Shown here: positions 44,518 to 55,569 of the stretch, in pieces
Layout: each line of letters begins with the position of its first letter
Position numbering within the stretch: the first letter of the stretch is position 1
Assembly: GCF_000759835.1 (NCBI RefSeq)
Contig: NZ_BBNB01000001.1
Span: 682,001-746,000, forward strand
DNA from: Citrobacter sedlakii NBRC 105722
Lineage (GTDB): Bacteria; Pseudomonadota; Gammaproteobacteria; Enterobacterales; Enterobacteriaceae
Direction of reading: 5' to 3'
Length of the DNA: 64,000 bases
Notes under the pieces: model-generated
The model's database searches: none
The model's input: only the letters and a program-made list of their open reading frames with translations
What the model was told of the DNA's origin: nothing
Made by a program: the position numbers and the translations under genes

Positions 44518-45996
44518 TCATCCGACACGTAATAATTTTTTCATTCTTGCACTGCCGAACAGCTGTCTTTTCATTTCCATGACCAGCGCGTTGCGTGAAA
44601 AAATAAGCATTAAAATAAAACTCACTATTCCGACCACGACCTGTAAAGTGAAGACACCGGACAGCGGCAAGGCTTTGTCAAATAACTTCCCTGCGCCGTA
44701 GGCGGTGATAAATGTGGGCAACGAGAGATAAAACGGCAGCCACAGACTCAGAATGTACTGGCGGTAGCTGGAACCGAGCACCGGCTTAATCATGATGAAA
44801 TAGCTCAGTACGGTATTCACGATCTGCACCAGCAGGAAGCCCAGCGTTACGCCAATCGCCCCCCCCATCTGCCCGCCGATAATGATTGCCGGAATAAAGA
44901 GAAAAGTTTTGAACACATTGAATTTAAAACTGATATCCACCCGCGCTTTTGCCATCAGTAAGGAACCAATCGGGTTACCCACCGAGCGCAGCAGACCGAC
45001 GATGCACAGCAGTTGCAGCACCGGGATAATACTGTTCCACTTTTCGCCAAACACCAGCGGCACGAAGTTATCCGAAACCACCATCAGCCCGAGCAGCGCC
45101 GGAAAGTTAATGATTCCCACAACGGACAGCAGTTTGTAAAAGTTCACGCGCAGCTTTTCCGTGTCGTCCTGAATCTTGGCAAACGCCGGAAACAGCACGC
45201 GGGTGATGATCGGGTTAAGCTTCATTGGCGGCACCACCGCCACGTTATAAGCCAGATTGTAGCCACCCGCGACGCTGGCGCCGAGAATACGCGCCAGTAC
45301 CAGCGTGGAAAGGTTAGTATTGACGTAGTTGACGATGCTGTCCGCCGTCAGCCAGGCGCCAAAGCGCAGGTTTGACGAGACGGACTTCAGGGAAAAATGC
45401 AGACCCGGGCGATAAATCTTGCGGCCAAAATAACCGAACAGCAGGGTGCGCACGACACTGTTGACCAGATATCCCAGAATCGCGGTTAACGCCAACGGCC
45501 AGAAATGGGCGCTGACCACCGTGAAAGTAAAGCCCGCCAGCACCGCGCTGGTTTCGATCATACCGATCTTGTTGAACTCCAGCTCTTTTTGCATCAGCGC
45601 GCGGAACTGCTGCCCATGCGGGATCACGACAAACACCAGCGAAAGGGTTTTAATCAGCGGCGTCAGATCCGGATTATGCAACACGCCTGCGATAACATCG
45701 CTCAGCAGATATACCGCCACGCACACCACAATCCCCAGCCCCACGTTCAGCCAGTACAGGGTGGTAAGCTCGAGGTGACTGATCGTTTTGCGCTGGATAA
45801 TCGAGTTGGCAATACCGAAGTCGCACAGGGTATCCGCCAACGCGATGATGACCAGCGAGACGGTCAGCAGCCCGAACTGATGATTATCGATAATCCGCGC
45901 AAGCACGGTCATCTGAATCAGCCCAAGACTGATGATAATGACCGTGGCGATGGCTGACCATTTGGCGCCGCTGATGGTTTTTTCTCGTAAGCTCAT
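44518..45996 (-). CDS. wzxC: Colanic acid flippase WzxC
   Basis: 492 residues with about 14 membrane segments, of the polysaccharide transporter (MOP) superfamily. The N-terminus SLREKTISGAKWSAIATVII is typical of WzxC. It moves undecaprenyl-linked colanic acid repeat units across the inner membrane. It is separated from wcaJ by one base and is the second Wzx in the window, distinct from the O-antigen flippase at 32164-33408, with which it shares little sequence. Confidence 0.95.
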   Translation of the reverse strand: MSLREKTISGAKWSAIATVIIISLGLIQMTVLARIIDNHQFGLLTVSLVIIALADTLCDFGIANSIIQRKTISHLELTTLYWLNVGLGIVVCVAVYLLSDVIAGVLHNPDLTPLIKTLSLVFVVIPHGQQFRALMQKELEFNKIGMIETSAVLAGFTFTVVSAHFWPLALTAILGYLVNSVVRTLLFGYFGRKIYRPGLHFSLKSVSSNLRFGAWLTADSIVNYVNTNLSTLVLARILGASVAGGYNLAYNVAVVPPMKLNPIITRVLFPAFAKIQDDTEKLRVNFYKLLSVVGIINFPALLGLMVVSDNFVPLVFGEKWNSIIPVLQLLCIVGLLRSVGNPIGSLLMAKARVDISFKFNVFKTFLFIPAIIIGGQMGGAIGVTLGFLLVQIVNTVLSYFIMIKPVLGSSYRQYILSLWLPFYLSLPTFITAYGAGKLFDKALPLSGVFTLQVVVGIVSFILMLIFSRNALVMEMKRQLFGSARMKKLLRVG

Positions 45997-45997
45997 C

Positions 45998-47392
45998 TTA
46001 ATACGCCGCTTTGTTAACGAAACCTTTGAAAACGGTCAGAAAAACGATTTTGATGTCGAACCAGATGCTCCATTCGCGGATGTATTCCAGGTCGAATTCG
46101 ACGCGTTTTTCCATTTTCTCCAGCGTGTCGGTTTCGCCGCGCCAGCCGTTGATCTGCGCCCAACCGGTAATGCCTGGCTTTACCTTGTGGCGCAGCATGT
46201 AGCCTTCAATCAGTTGTCGATACTGTTCGTTGTGCGCCACCGCATGTGGACGCGGGCCGACAATCGACATCCCGCCGGTCAGCACATTGATAAACTGTGG
46301 CAGCTCATCAAGCGAAGTGCGGCGCAGGAAATTACCCACTTTCGTCACGCGCGGATCGTTCTGCGTCGCCTGCGTAACCACCTTGTCGTTTTCCATCACC
46401 TTCATTGAACGGAACTTCCACACGTTGATCGGCTTGCCGTCCATACCGTAGCGGGTCTGGCGGAAGATCACCGGACCTGGCGAGGTCAGCTTCACCGCCA
46501 GCGCGATACCGCACAGTACCGGTGAAATCAGCAGCAGGATCAGCGAGGCGAGCACAATATCCTCCGCGCGTTTCAGCAGACGGTTAATGCCCGACAGCGG
46601 CGTGTCATACAGAGGCACCACCGGCACGCCGCTCACTTCTTCAATGCGCGAATGCAGGATGTTGAAGGTAAAGACGTCCGGGATAAGGATCACCGAACAG
46701 GTGGTATCCGCCAGTTCGCGCACCAGCTTTTTCACCTGCGCGCCGTCGCTCATCGACATGGCGATATAGACGTTATGGATGCGTGAGGCTTTGGCATCCT
46801 CAATCAATTGTTCAAAATTTCCGGCCCAGTCGGAAGATACACCGCCCGGTTTCGGGTCGTGATAGACGCCGACCACCTCAAAGCCCAGCCACGGTTCGTT
46901 GCGAAAACTGTCGAGCAGCGCCTGTCCGGCTGGCAGGTCGCCCGCTACCGCCACCAGGCGTTTGTTATAGCCGCGGTTGCGCAGCCAGCCCGCGCCGTAG
47001 CGGATAAACGAACGGCAGATCACAAGGCCAATGCTGCTCAACAGATACCACGCCAGCCAGGTGCCCAGGCGATTATCGAAATCCTGGTTAAACGCCACCA
47101 GACCCGCGCAAAAAACGAGGCTCAGCGTCCAGTTTTGCAGCAGGAGCGTCAATTCTGTGGAAATTTTGACGCCGCGCCAGGATCGGTAAAAATCGGTCAT
47201 GCCGCCCAGCATCTGAAAAACAACCAGCGTAATCAGCGCCACCAACAGGTGCATATACAGGAAGGGCCGTCCACTCACTTCGCAGACCAGCCACAGCCCG
47301 CCAAACATGATGGTGATATCTGAAAAGCGTTGCACCATAGAGATTAACGATGCATTGGTTTTCGCTCGTTCGCGCTTTTTTAGATTTGTCAT
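45998..47392 (-). CDS. wcaJ: Undecaprenyl-phosphate glucose phosphotransferase WcaJ
   Basis: 464 residues of the polyisoprenyl-phosphate hexose-1-phosphate transferase family. It starts colanic acid assembly by moving glucose 1-phosphate from UDP-glucose to undecaprenyl phosphate. Four or five N-terminal membrane segments (about 20-140), a CoA-binding-like domain in the middle and the C-terminal catalytic domain are visible. Catalytic features include FRQTRYGMDGKPINVWKFRSM, RRTSLDELPQFINVLTGGMSIVGPRP and the final GITGWAQINGWRGETDTLEKM. It is full length. Confidence 0.96.
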   Translation of the reverse strand: MTNLKKRERAKTNASLISMVQRFSDITIMFGGLWLVCEVSGRPFLYMHLLVALITLVVFQMLGGMTDFYRSWRGVKISTELTLLLQNWTLSLVFCAGLVAFNQDFDNRLGTWLAWYLLSSIGLVICRSFIRYGAGWLRNRGYNKRLVAVAGDLPAGQALLDSFRNEPWLGFEVVGVYHDPKPGGVSSDWAGNFEQLIEDAKASRIHNVYIAMSMSDGAQVKKLVRELADTTCSVILIPDVFTFNILHSRIEEVSGVPVVPLYDTPLSGINRLLKRAEDIVLASLILLLISPVLCGIALAVKLTSPGPVIFRQTRYGMDGKPINVWKFRSMKVMENDKVVTQATQNDPRVTKVGNFLRRTSLDELPQFINVLTGGMSIVGPRPHAVAHNEQYRQLIEGYMLRHKVKPGITGWAQINGWRGETDTLEKMEKRVEFDLEYIREWSIWFDIKIVFLTVFKGFVNKAAY

Positions 47393-47411
47393 CGTTGTTC
47401 CTGTTATTAGC

Positions 47412-47435
47412 CCCTTACCCGCGACCGGGTAAGGG
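47412..47435 (-). repeat. Intergenic hairpin between cpsG and wcaJ
   Basis: CCCTTACCC and GGGTAAGGG form a perfect 9-bp stem with a 6-base loop in the 54-base gap. There is no T-tract on the minus strand, so it is more likely an mRNA-stabilising or processing hairpin than a terminator. Confidence 0.6.
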
Positions 47436-47446
47436 AAGACCTGACC

Positions 47447-48817
47447 TTACTGATTCAGCAGCGTCAGCAGAGTGCGCGTTCGCGCTTCCATCAGCGGGAT
47501 ATCACCGCGCGATTCGACGTTCAGGCGTACCACCGGCTCGGTGTTTGACGAACGCAGGTTAAAGCGCCAGTCGGCAAACGACATGCTGATGCCGTCAGTG
47601 CGATCCACCGACAGCGCCTCTTTCGCGAAGTGCGCCTCCACGCGGGCGATCGCCGTCGCCGGTTCCGCCAGTTTGCTATTGATCTCCCCGCTCGCCGGGA
47701 ACGCCGCCATCCGGTCGCGGACCAGCTCGCCCAGCGACTGCCCTTTCAGGCATACCAGCTCCGCCACCAGCAGCCATGGGATCATCCCGCTGTCGCAGTA
47801 GGCGAAATCACGGAAGTAGTGGTGGGCGCTCATTTCGCCGCCGTAAATAGCATCTTCCGCACGCATCCGCTCTTTGATAAACGCATGACCGGTTTTCGAC
47901 ATCACCGGCGTGCCGCCTGCGGCCTTCACCACGTCCACGGTATTCCAGGACAGGCGCGGGTCGTGGATGATCTTCGCGCCCGGGTGTTTTTCGAGGAACG
48001 CTTCCGCCAGCAGGCCGACGATGTAGTAGCCCTCAATAAACTGCCCTTTTTCGTCGAACAGGAAGCAGCGGTCAAAGTCGCCGTCAAAAGCAATCCCCAT
48101 ATCCGCGCCGTGCTCAATCACCGCATTGCGGGTATCGTCGCGACATTCCGGCAGCAGCGGATTAGGAATACCGTTCGGGAAGTTGCCGTCCGGGGTGTTA
48201 TGCACCTTGATGAACTCCACCGGTACGCCCCGGGCCTTAAAGCGCGCTTCAATAGCGTCCACCACCGGACCCGCCGCGCCGTTACCCGAGTTGATCACCA
48301 GCTTCAGCGGGGTCAGGTTGTTGACGTTGATGTAGCCAAACAGATGATCGATATAGGCGTCGCGCAGGGTGATCTGTTTATAGCTGCCGCGCTTAGCCAT
48401 ATTGACCGGCGGGAAGTCGTTGGCTTCCGCCAGGCGCTGGACGTCGCGCAGGCCGGTGTCGCCGCTGATTGGGCGCGCACCCTCGCGCACCAGCTTCATG
48501 CCGTTGTAGTCCATCGGGTTATGGCTGGCAGTGACTTCAATGCCACCGTCAACGCCGAGGTGGAAGGTGGCGAAATAGATCTCTTCGGTGCCGGAAAGGC
48601 CGATATCCAGCACATCGACGCCCGCGTCCTGTAACCCCTTCGCCAGCGCCAGCTTCAGCGCCTCACTGGTCAGACGCACGTCGCCGCCGAGTACAATGGT
48701 TTTCGGTTTGAGAAATTCGCCGTAGGCGCGGCCAATCCGCCACGCAATATCTTCGTTTAATTCTTCGCCCAGTCTGCCGCGAATATCGTAGGCTTTGAAA
48801 CAGGTTAATTTTGTCAT
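47447..48817 (-). CDS. cpsG: Phosphomannomutase CpsG (ManB)
   Basis: 456 residues of the alpha-D-phosphohexomutase family. It converts mannose 6-phosphate to mannose 1-phosphate for GDP-mannose and GDP-fucose synthesis. The phosphoserine is Ser98 in [11 protein letters not shown], the metal loop is [12 protein letters not shown] (about 245-256), and [12 protein letters not shown] is the sugar-binding loop. It forms a pair with cpsB. A 121-base gap separates it from cpsB, and a perfect 9-bp hairpin (47412-47435) lies just after its stop. Confidence 0.96.
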   Translation of the reverse strand: MTKLTCFKAYDIRGRLGEELNEDIAWRIGRAYGEFLKPKTIVLGGDVRLTSEALKLALAKGLQDAGVDVLDIGLSGTEEIYFATFHLGVDGGIEVTASHNPMDYNGMKLVREGARPISGDTGLRDVQRLAEANDFPPVNMAKRGSYKQITLRDAYIDHLFGYINVNNLTPLKLVINSGNGAAGPVVDAIEARFKARGVPVEFIKVHNTPDGNFPNGIPNPLLPECRDDTRNAVIEHGADMGIAFDGDFDRCFLFDEKGQFIEGYYIVGLLAEAFLEKHPGAKIIHDPRLSWNTVDVVKAAGGTPVMSKTGHAFIKERMRAEDAIYGGEMSAHHYFRDFAYCDSGMIPWLLVAELVCLKGQSLGELVRDRMAAFPASGEINSKLAEPATAIARVEAHFAKEALSVDRTDGISMSFADWRFNLRSSNTEPVVRLNVESRGDIPLMEARTRTLLTLLNQ

Positions 48818-48938
48818 GTTTTTTTACCCTTCTTCAGGCAACAGTTAGCCCTCTCCCGGAAGGAGAATAATCATTTCGGATACCCATTCTGTTTCGCGTT
48901 ACAGGAAGCCTGCGCCCCTGCGCCGCGAAAGATGATGG

Positions 48939-50375
48939 TCAGACGCGGCCGTAGCGATCCTCGAAGCGAACGATGTCGTCCTCTTCCAGATAGGCGCCGG
49001 AGCGCACCTCAATTAAGTCGAGCGGAATTTTTCCCGGGTTTTCCAGACAGTGGGTCGCGCCCAGCGGAATATAAACAGACTCGTTTTCACCAAGCAGTTT
49101 GATCTCGCCGTTGATGGTGACTTTGGCGGTGCCCGCCACCACCACCCAGTGTTCGGCGCGGTGGTGGTGCATCTGCACCGACAGCCCCTCGCCCGGTTTA
49201 ACGGTAATGCGTTTCACCTGGTAGCGGTCACCGGCGTCGATAGAGTCGTATTTGCCCCACGGACGGTACACTTCACGGTGAATATGGTGTTCATGACGCC
49301 CGTCGGCTTTGATTTGTTCAACCACTTTTTTGACATCCTGCACCGCGTTGCGATCGGCAATCAGCACCGCGTCTTTGGTCTGCACCACCACCAGGTCTTT
49401 CACGCCAACGGTCGTCACCAGGCCAGACTCGGCATAGACGTAGCTGTTCTCGGTTTTGTGGCTGATCACATCGCCGTGGTGTACGTTACCTTCGGCGGTA
49501 TGCGCGCTAATCTCCCATAGCGAGGACCAGGAACCCACGTCGCTCCAGCCCGCGTCCATCGGCATCACTACCGCATCCGCCGTGCGTTCCATTACCGCGT
49601 AATCCACCGATTCTTCCGGACAGGCGAGAAACGCCTCTTCATCCACCCGAATGAAGTCCAGATCCGGGTCAACGACGCTCATCGCTTTTTCGCAGGCCGA
49701 CAGAATATCGGGACGGTATTTTTTCAGTTCTTCCAGATAACGACCGGCGCGGAACAGGAACATACCGCTGTTCCAGTAGTAATCGCCGGTTGCCACATAC
49801 GCCTGAGCGGTCTCCAGATTCGGTTTTTCGACAAACTGCGCCACCTCAAAGGCCACCGCGTCTTTCTCGCCCGGCACCACCTCGCCGCGACGAATATAGC
49901 CATAGCCGGTTTCCGGCAGATCCGGCACGATGCCAAAAGTCACCAGCTTACCCGCCTCAGCGTACGGCATGGCGTTACGTACGGCTTCACGGAAAGCGTC
50001 TTCGTTGGCAATCACATGATCGGCCGCCAGCACCAGCATCAGCGGATCGCTGTCCGGACTGTGGCGTTTTGCCGCCAGCGCAGCCAGCGCGATCGCCGGC
50101 GCGGTGTTACGACCCGCCGGTTCGAGAATGATGTTTTCCGTGAGTTTATTGAGCTGTCGCAGCTGTTCGGCGACGATAAAACGGTGCTGCTCGTTGCAGA
50201 TCACCACCGGGCTTTCGCACTCCACGCCGTTCAGACGACAAATGGTCGTTTGCAGCATGGTCAGATCGCCCTTCAGGCATAAAAACTGTTTTGGATAAAG
50301 TACGCGGGAAAGCGGCCACAAACGGCTACCGGAGCCACCAGCCATCACAACCGGATAGAGTTTATTTTGCCCCAT
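48939..50375 (-). CDS. cpsB: Mannose-1-phosphate guanylyltransferase CpsB (ManC)
   Basis: 478 residues, two-domain enzyme. It makes GDP-mannose from GTP and mannose 1-phosphate. The N-terminal pyrophosphorylase signature is [12 protein letters not shown] (about 14-25), with [10 protein letters not shown] for substrate binding. The C-terminal cupin domain (about 350-470) has the phosphomannose-isomerase type II motif [13 protein letters not shown]. In E. coli the colanic acid ManC has this same length. It follows wcaI by three bases. Confidence 0.96.
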   Translation of the reverse strand: MGQNKLYPVVMAGGSGSRLWPLSRVLYPKQFLCLKGDLTMLQTTICRLNGVECESPVVICNEQHRFIVAEQLRQLNKLTENIILEPAGRNTAPAIALAALAAKRHSPDSDPLMLVLAADHVIANEDAFREAVRNAMPYAEAGKLVTFGIVPDLPETGYGYIRRGEVVPGEKDAVAFEVAQFVEKPNLETAQAYVATGDYYWNSGMFLFRAGRYLEELKKYRPDILSACEKAMSVVDPDLDFIRVDEEAFLACPEESVDYAVMERTADAVVMPMDAGWSDVGSWSSLWEISAHTAEGNVHHGDVISHKTENSYVYAESGLVTTVGVKDLVVVQTKDAVLIADRNAVQDVKKVVEQIKADGRHEHHIHREVYRPWGKYDSIDAGDRYQVKRITVKPGEGLSVQMHHHRAEHWVVVAGTAKVTINGEIKLLGENESVYIPLGATHCLENPGKIPLDLIEVRSGAYLEEDDIVRFEDRYGRV

Positions 50376-50378
50376 GAT

Positions 50379-51602
50379 TCATCCCCGAATATCTGTAATA
50401 AATTGACGTAACACGTTCTCTTTATCGAGCGTGCGTTCGGCATATTCACGTGCCACCGTGTTGTGTTTTGGCATGGCGAGTGCGGAGGTAATCCCCGCGA
50501 CCAGCGCCGGGACCGATTCCGGCTCAACGCAAACGGCGATACCCGGCGCGTTGCTGCACAGCTGGCCCAGTTCCGTTTCCGGTTCGGCGGTGATGACCGC
50601 GTTGCCGCCGACCGCCAGAATGTTGGTTAACTTGGACGGTAAAACCGCATCCGCCGCGCCGCGCTTTTGCACCACCAGATGGCAATCGCCCATTTTCAGC
50701 AGCGCAGGCAGCGCTTCGTAAGGCTGCAACGGATAAAACCTGATGTTATCGAGGCCGCGCTCACGGGCCATTTTTTCCAGTCGCGCTTTGCCGCCGCCCT
50801 GCCCGACAATGGCGAACACCAGCGGCTTATCGCGCAACTGAGCCGCGGCTTCGATGACGTTTTCCAGCCCCTGCTTTTCGCCGATATTGCCGGAATAAAG
50901 CACGATTTTTTTGTCATCCGGCAGACCAAGCTGATTGCGCAGCGCAAGCACATCCGCGTCATTGACGTTCTGAAAGCGCGCCACTTCCGACCAGTTCGGA
51001 AAGAAAATCACTTTTTCCGCCGGGACGCCTTTTTCCTGCGCTTTATTCATCATTGAACGCGAAATGGTGGAAACGTTGTCGACGTTATGCAGGCCGCTGC
51101 GCTCAAAGGCGGAGGCCAGCTTTGCCACTTTGCCGCTCTTGCCCTTTCCGGCCAGACCGAGTCCAAGCATCGCGTCCACTTCATAATCCTGAATATGCAG
51201 TAAGGTGCGCGCGCCAGACAGCTTCGCCAGTAGGCGCATGCCCGGTGTGCAAAACAGCGTCGGCACCACGCCGATAATGCGATCCGGCTTCCAGCGGCGC
51301 TGGGCCATCAGCGGGAAAAAGCTGCTCAGCGCGAAACTGCCGAGATGCAATAATCGTTTCAGCGTCGAGGGCTGCTTCGGCACATACAGCGGGCAACGCC
51401 AGACGGTGGCATCGCCCTCTTCCCGGCGGTAGCGCCAGGCGGAATAGCGCTCGCCCACCTTCCACTGCGGGTAGTACGGCGGCGCGGTAATGACCCGCAC
51501 CTCATGCCCCTGACGCGCCATCCACTCGACCATCTCGCCGGTGTATTTGCCGATGCCGGTCAGCTCCGGCGAGTAGTTGATTCCATACACCAAAATTTTC
51601 AT
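50379..51602 (-). CDS. wcaI: Colanic acid fucosyltransferase WcaI
   Basis: 407 residues, family GT4. The N-terminal [19 protein letters not shown] is conserved, [20 protein letters not shown] starts the donor domain, and the protein is full length. It is assigned as adding the first fucose to the glucose on undecaprenyl pyrophosphate. The start overlaps gmm by four bases. Confidence 0.94.
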   Translation of the reverse strand: MKILVYGINYSPELTGIGKYTGEMVEWMARQGHEVRVITAPPYYPQWKVGERYSAWRYRREEGDATVWRCPLYVPKQPSTLKRLLHLGSFALSSFFPLMAQRRWKPDRIIGVVPTLFCTPGMRLLAKLSGARTLLHIQDYEVDAMLGLGLAGKGKSGKVAKLASAFERSGLHNVDNVSTISRSMMNKAQEKGVPAEKVIFFPNWSEVARFQNVNDADVLALRNQLGLPDDKKIVLYSGNIGEKQGLENVIEAAAQLRDKPLVFAIVGQGGGKARLEKMARERGLDNIRFYPLQPYEALPALLKMGDCHLVVQKRGAADAVLPSKLTNILAVGGNAVITAEPETELGQLCSNAPGIAVCVEPESVPALVAGITSALAMPKHNTVAREYAERTLDKENVLRQFITDIRG

Positions 51603-52078
51603 AAGCCCGGCACTCCGGACTGACGATCGGCCAGGAAATAGGCACGACTGTTGTCGTGCACGTTGTCGCTGGCAAGCAGCGCCTCTGGCGACAGCCAGCG
51701 GTAGTCGTCATGCTGAGAATCAGGCAGAGGCAGGTCTGCCTCTCTCACCTTCAGACGGAACCCCAGCACGATGTAGTGCGTGGTGAAGTCGCTGCCCGAA
51801 AAGTTATCGTCATAGAAGTGCTGCCAGACCCCGTAAAACTGGCCCGCTGCCATCGGCAGCCGCAGGCCCAGTTCCGCCAGAGTAAGGCGCGCAAAGGCAT
51901 CGCTGAGCGTCTCATCCTTCTGCACACGCCCGCCGGGCACGAACCAGAAGCCCTGTGCAGGACGATTCGTTCGTTTTCCCAGCAGGAACTCGCCGCGTTC
52001 GTTTTCCACAATCAAATCAATGGAGATCAGCGGCGTGGAACGAACGATCGTGGCAAAATCTTCCTGACGTAAAAACAT
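51599..52078 (-). CDS. gmm: GDP-mannose mannosyl hydrolase Gmm (NudD)
   Basis: 159 residues of the Nudix superfamily. It hydrolyses GDP-mannose or GDP-glucose to GDP and the free sugar, probably to tune the GDP-mannose pool. The Nudix box is degenerate, as in all Gmm proteins: [23 protein letters not shown] (about residues 50-72) lacks the usual REUXEE glutamates. Overlaps with wcaI and two bases from fcl show the same transcript. Confidence 0.95.
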   Translation of the reverse strand: MFLRQEDFATIVRSTPLISIDLIVENERGEFLLGKRTNRPAQGFWFVPGGRVQKDETLSDAFARLTLAELGLRLPMAAGQFYGVWQHFYDDNFSGSDFTTHYIVLGFRLKVREADLPLPDSQHDDYRWLSPEALLASDNVHDNSRAYFLADRQSGVPGL

Positions 52079-52080
52079 GC

Positions 52081-53046
52081 TTACCCCCGGAACCGGTGCT
52101 GATTCTCAAGGAACCACTGGTAGGTGCTGGCAAGGCCTGCGTCCAGCGAGATCTCGTGATACCAGCCCAGTTGATGCAGGCGGGTGACGTCGAGCAGTTT
52201 GCGCGGCGTGCCGTCCGGTTTGGTGGCGTCGAACACCACGCGGCCCTTGTAGCCCACCACCTGCGCGATCGTCTGCGCCAGCTCGCGGATGGTGCAGTCA
52301 ATGCCGGTACCGACATTAATGTGCGACAGCATCGGCTGGGTGTTTTCCTGCCAGACTTCGCGATCCAGCTCCATCACGTGAATGCTGGCGGCGGCCATGT
52401 CGTCAACGTGGAGGAATTCACGCATCGGCGTACCGCTGCCCCACACCACCACATCCGGCGCGTTTTCCACGGTCGCCTCATGAAAACGACGCAGCAGCGC
52501 CGGGATCACATGGGAATTGCTCGGGTGGAAGTTGTCGTGCGGCCCGTACAGGTTGGTCGGCATCACCGAGCGATAGTCGCGGTCATACTGACGGTTGTAG
52601 GACTCGCACAGCTTGATCCCGGCAATTTTGGCAATGGCGTAAGGCTCATTGGTTGGCTCAAGCGTTCCCTGCAACAGCTCGCTCTCAGCCATCGGCTGTT
52701 TCGCCAGCTTCGGGTAGATGCACGATGACCCGAGGAACAACAGCTTATTCACGTTATTCAGGTGTGCGGCATGGATGATGTTGCTTTCCATCATCATGTT
52801 CTCAAAGATGAAATCCGCCGGGTAGGTGTTATTCGCGACAATGCCGCCCACTTTCGCCGCCGCCAGATACACCTGATCGATGCGTTCACTGGCGAAGAAG
52901 TCATGAACGGCACGACTGTCCAGCAGGTTCAGTTCCTCGCGGGTACGCACGATCAGTTCCACGTCGCCGCGCTGTTCAAGCTGGCGTTTTATCGAGGAAC
53001 CGACCATCCCGCGATGGCCGGCAATGAAAATTCGTTGTTTGCTCAT
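52081..53046 (-). CDS. fcl: GDP-L-fucose synthase Fcl (WcaG)
   Basis: 321 residues, a bifunctional epimerase-reductase. It converts GDP-4-keto-6-deoxy-D-mannose to GDP-L-fucose with [17 protein letters not shown] binds the dinucleotide. The catalytic residues Ser107 (GSSCIYP), Tyr136 and Lys140 (YAIAK) are in their E. coli positions. It acts directly after Gmd, which is encoded two bases upstream. Confidence 0.97.
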   Translation of the reverse strand: MSKQRIFIAGHRGMVGSSIKRQLEQRGDVELIVRTREELNLLDSRAVHDFFASERIDQVYLAAAKVGGIVANNTYPADFIFENMMMESNIIHAAHLNNVNKLLFLGSSCIYPKLAKQPMAESELLQGTLEPTNEPYAIAKIAGIKLCESYNRQYDRDYRSVMPTNLYGPHDNFHPSNSHVIPALLRRFHEATVENAPDVVVWGSGTPMREFLHVDDMAAASIHVMELDREVWQENTQPMLSHINVGTGIDCTIRELAQTIAQVVGYKGRVVFDATKPDGTPRKLLDVTRLHQLGWYHEISLDAGLASTYQWFLENQHRFRG

Positions 53047-53048
53047 TC

Positions 53049-54170
53049 TCAGGACTCCAGCGCGATGGCAACCTCGTAGCCGTGAGACTTCAGCAGGGAG
53101 TGTTTCTTCGCCGCTTCCAGATCTTTCGCGACCATTTCGGAAACCATTTCCTGCAGGGTAATTTCCGGTTTCCAGCCCAGCTTCTCGTGCGCTTTGCTCG
53201 GATCGCCCAGCAGGGTTTCCACTTCCGCAGGACGGAAATAACGCGGGTCGACGGCAACAATCACATCGCCTGCCTTCACGCCTGGCGCGTCGTGGCCCGT
53301 GACGGAGACGACAATGCCTTTCTCATTTACGCCTTCGCCTTCAAAGCGCAGTTTGATGCCCAGCTGTGCCGCGGCCATCTCAACGAACTGACGCACTGAG
53401 TACTGCACGCCGGTGGCGATAACGAAGTCTTCCGGCTGTTCCTGCTGCAGCATCATCCACTGCATCTTGACGTAATCTTTCGCATGGCCCCAGTCACGCA
53501 GGGAATCCATGTTGCCGAGGTACAGACATGACTCCAGGCCCTGCGCGATGTTAGCGATCGCGCGGGTAATTTTGCGGGTGACAAAGGTTTCGCCGCGGCG
53601 TGGAGATTCGTGGTTGAACAGAATGCCGTTACAGGCGTAAATGCCATAAGACTCGCGGTAGTTAACGGTGATCCAGTAGGCATACAGTTTCGCCACGGCA
53701 TACGGTGAACGCGGATAGAACGGCGTGGTCTCTTTCTGCGGAATTTCCTGCACCAGACCGTACAGCTCAGAGGTGGACGCCTGATAGAAACGGGTTTTCT
53801 TTTCGAGGCCCAGGAAACGAATCGCTTCCAGCAGACGCAGGGTCCCCATGGCGTCAACGTCGGCGGTGTATTCCGGCGACTCGAAGGAGACCGCAACGTG
53901 ACTCATCGCGCCCAGGTTATACACTTCATCAGGCTGCACTTCCTGCAGGATACGGGTCAGGTTGGAAGAGTCCGTCAGGTCACCGTAATGCAGATGGAAT
54001 TTGGGGTTGCTGGCGTGCGGATCCTGATAAATATGATCAACACGTTCCGTGTTAAAAGAAGAGGCACGACGCTTAATACCGTGCACTTCATACCCTTTTT
54101 CCAGTAGCAGCTCTGCCAGGTAAGAACCATCTTGTCCGGTAACGCCGGTGATGAGAGCGACTTTAGACAT
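53049..54170 (-). CDS. gmd: GDP-mannose 4,6-dehydratase Gmd
   Basis: 373 residues. It converts GDP-mannose to GDP-4-keto-6-deoxymannose with a tightly bound NADP. The Rossmann loop is [10 protein letters not shown] (residues 9-18). The catalytic Thr133, Glu135 (ASTSELYG), Tyr157 and Lys161 (YAVAK) match E. coli GMD. It feeds Fcl for GDP-fucose. It is preceded by wcaF with a 30-base gap. Confidence 0.97.
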   Translation of the reverse strand: MSKVALITGVTGQDGSYLAELLLEKGYEVHGIKRRASSFNTERVDHIYQDPHASNPKFHLHYGDLTDSSNLTRILQEVQPDEVYNLGAMSHVAVSFESPEYTADVDAMGTLRLLEAIRFLGLEKKTRFYQASTSELYGLVQEIPQKETTPFYPRSPYAVAKLYAYWITVNYRESYGIYACNGILFNHESPRRGETFVTRKITRAIANIAQGLESCLYLGNMDSLRDWGHAKDYVKMQWMMLQQEQPEDFVIATGVQYSVRQFVEMAAAQLGIKLRFEGEGVNEKGIVVSVTGHDAPGVKAGDVIVAVDPRYFRPAEVETLLGDPSKAHEKLGWKPEITLQEMVSEMVAKDLEAAKKHSLLKSHGYEVAIALES

Positions 54171-54200
54171 GTTTATTTTCCTCTGTACTTATCAAAGTTT

Positions 54201-54794
54201 TCAAACCCTGCTCATAAGGCTATCTGTCTTGCCATTCTGAACCGGGCTCTTCGTTTCAACGCGTTCGCGTATCACCACTGCGGGATTGCCACGGCAAATC
54301 GTATTTGCCGGTAGCGATTTAAAAACGCTGCTGCGGGCGCCAACGACCGTGCCATCGCCAATCGTCACACCGGGCGCAACGAAGACATCGGTTGCCAGCC
54401 AGCACTTCTCGCCAATCACAATCGGCGTGGCGGTAATATCAAAATGCGCGCTGGCGTGATCGTGACTGCCGGTACATAAATAACTTTTTTGCGAAACCAC
54501 CGAGTTTGCGCCGATAATAATCTCGCCGAGGGTGTATAAATTGACCTCATCGCCGACCCAGGCGTAATCTCCTAACGTTAATTTCCACGGATAGGTAATT
54601 TTTACCGAAGGTCGAATGACTACGTTTTTTCCGATTTTTGCGCCAAATAAACGGAGCAAAAATGCGCGCCAGCGATAAAGGACCTGCGGAGACCAGGCAA
54701 ATAATGTCGCCTGTACCGCCCACCACAATTGAACTTTTATGCCACTCGCGCCACGAAAACCTTTCGGCACGGAAAAGCCGCGTAAATCCTGCAT
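54201..54794 (-). CDS. wcaF: Colanic acid acetyltransferase WcaF
   Basis: 197 residues, a left-handed beta-helix (hexapeptide repeat) acetyltransferase; the repeats run from about residue 55 to 175 and include the catalytic-type His in CTGSHDHASAH. It is thought to O-acetylate a fucose of the repeat. Homologues I recall from E. coli and Salmonella stop after RERVETE (182 residues); here the frame continues for about 15 further residues (KSPVQNGKTDSLMSRV). The tail is low in complexity and probably not functional. The gene starts 15 bases after wcaE. Confidence 0.94.
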   Translation of the reverse strand: MQDLRGFSVPKGFRGASGIKVQLWWAVQATLFAWSPQVLYRWRAFLLRLFGAKIGKNVVIRPSVKITYPWKLTLGDYAWVGDEVNLYTLGEIIIGANSVVSQKSYLCTGSHDHASAHFDITATPIVIGEKCWLATDVFVAPGVTIGDGTVVGARSSVFKSLPANTICRGNPAVVIRERVETKSPVQNGKTDSLMSRV

Positions 54795-54809
54795 ATTATT
54801 TCCTTATAT

Positions 54810-55556
54810 TTATGATTTGTTATATAAGGCTTTCGTTTTACCCGTCGTGCGCTGGCGTAAATGCCATGACAACTCCGCCCAGAAACCGGGGACACGTAAT
54901 ATGTTACGCTGGACCTTTTTCGCATCTTCGCAGAGTTCAAGATTATTCGTTGTCGACACGCCGCCCATAGAAAATTCAGACACCAGTCCATTTAATTTTT
55001 TAAAACGATAACCCGCTTTATACATTCTGGCGGCCAGCGCATAGTCGGATGACACTTTATATTGCAAATCGTAATGCCAGATTTTTAACCCTCTGACCGG
55101 GAAAAAGATCGCCTGATGGCTGGCTGGCAGACTGTGATAGATATACCAGCCGGGTTTCGCGCTGCGTTTAATTTTATGACCATTGCCAAAATCCAGCAGC
55201 GCATCACCGGTCATCATGGCGTCATCTTTTTGTGTCTTCAGCTGACGCACGAACCGGGCAGCATCCGGATGAAAAATATCACCGGAATTGAGGAACAGCG
55301 CAAACGTTCCCTGCGCCATCTCTATGCCTTTATTCATCGCATCATAGATGCCATTATCCGGTTCGCTCACAAAGCGTAAGTCGTACTCGCCATTGAGGTT
55401 TTCGAGAAACTCGCGGGTCCCGTCGTTCGAGCCGCCATCCACCACAATCCACTCGAAGCTGATATCATTTGCCTGGGCCAGGTGCGCAAGTGACGCATGG
55501 GTTTTGACAATGCCGTCCAGATTGCGAAACGCGACGGTGATAATGCTGAGCAGCAT
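54810..55556 (-). CDS. wcaE: Colanic acid glycosyltransferase WcaE
   Basis: 248 residues, family GT2. [18 protein letters not shown] opens the GT-A domain, [16 protein letters not shown] carries the first aspartates, and FLNSGDIF stands at the metal site. It is assigned as a transferase that extends the colanic acid repeat. I placed the start at ATG 55556 (MLLSIITV), which gives the 248-residue family length; the frame is open 21 codons further but without homologous sequence. Confidence 0.94.
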   Translation of the reverse strand: MLLSIITVAFRNLDGIVKTHASLAHLAQANDISFEWIVVDGGSNDGTREFLENLNGEYDLRFVSEPDNGIYDAMNKGIEMAQGTFALFLNSGDIFHPDAARFVRQLKTQKDDAMMTGDALLDFGNGHKIKRSAKPGWYIYHSLPASHQAIFFPVRGLKIWHYDLQYKVSSDYALAARMYKAGYRFKKLNGLVSEFSMGGVSTTNNLELCEDAKKVQRNILRVPGFWAELSWHLRQRTTGKTKALYNKS

Positions 55557-55569
55557 AGGAATAACCTCA

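Noticed and set aside
47630-48634. Long open frame (334 codons) on the plus strand opposite cpsG
   Set aside because: Antisense shadow of cpsG with Arg/His-rich low-information sequence; no family similarity or ribosome site seen.
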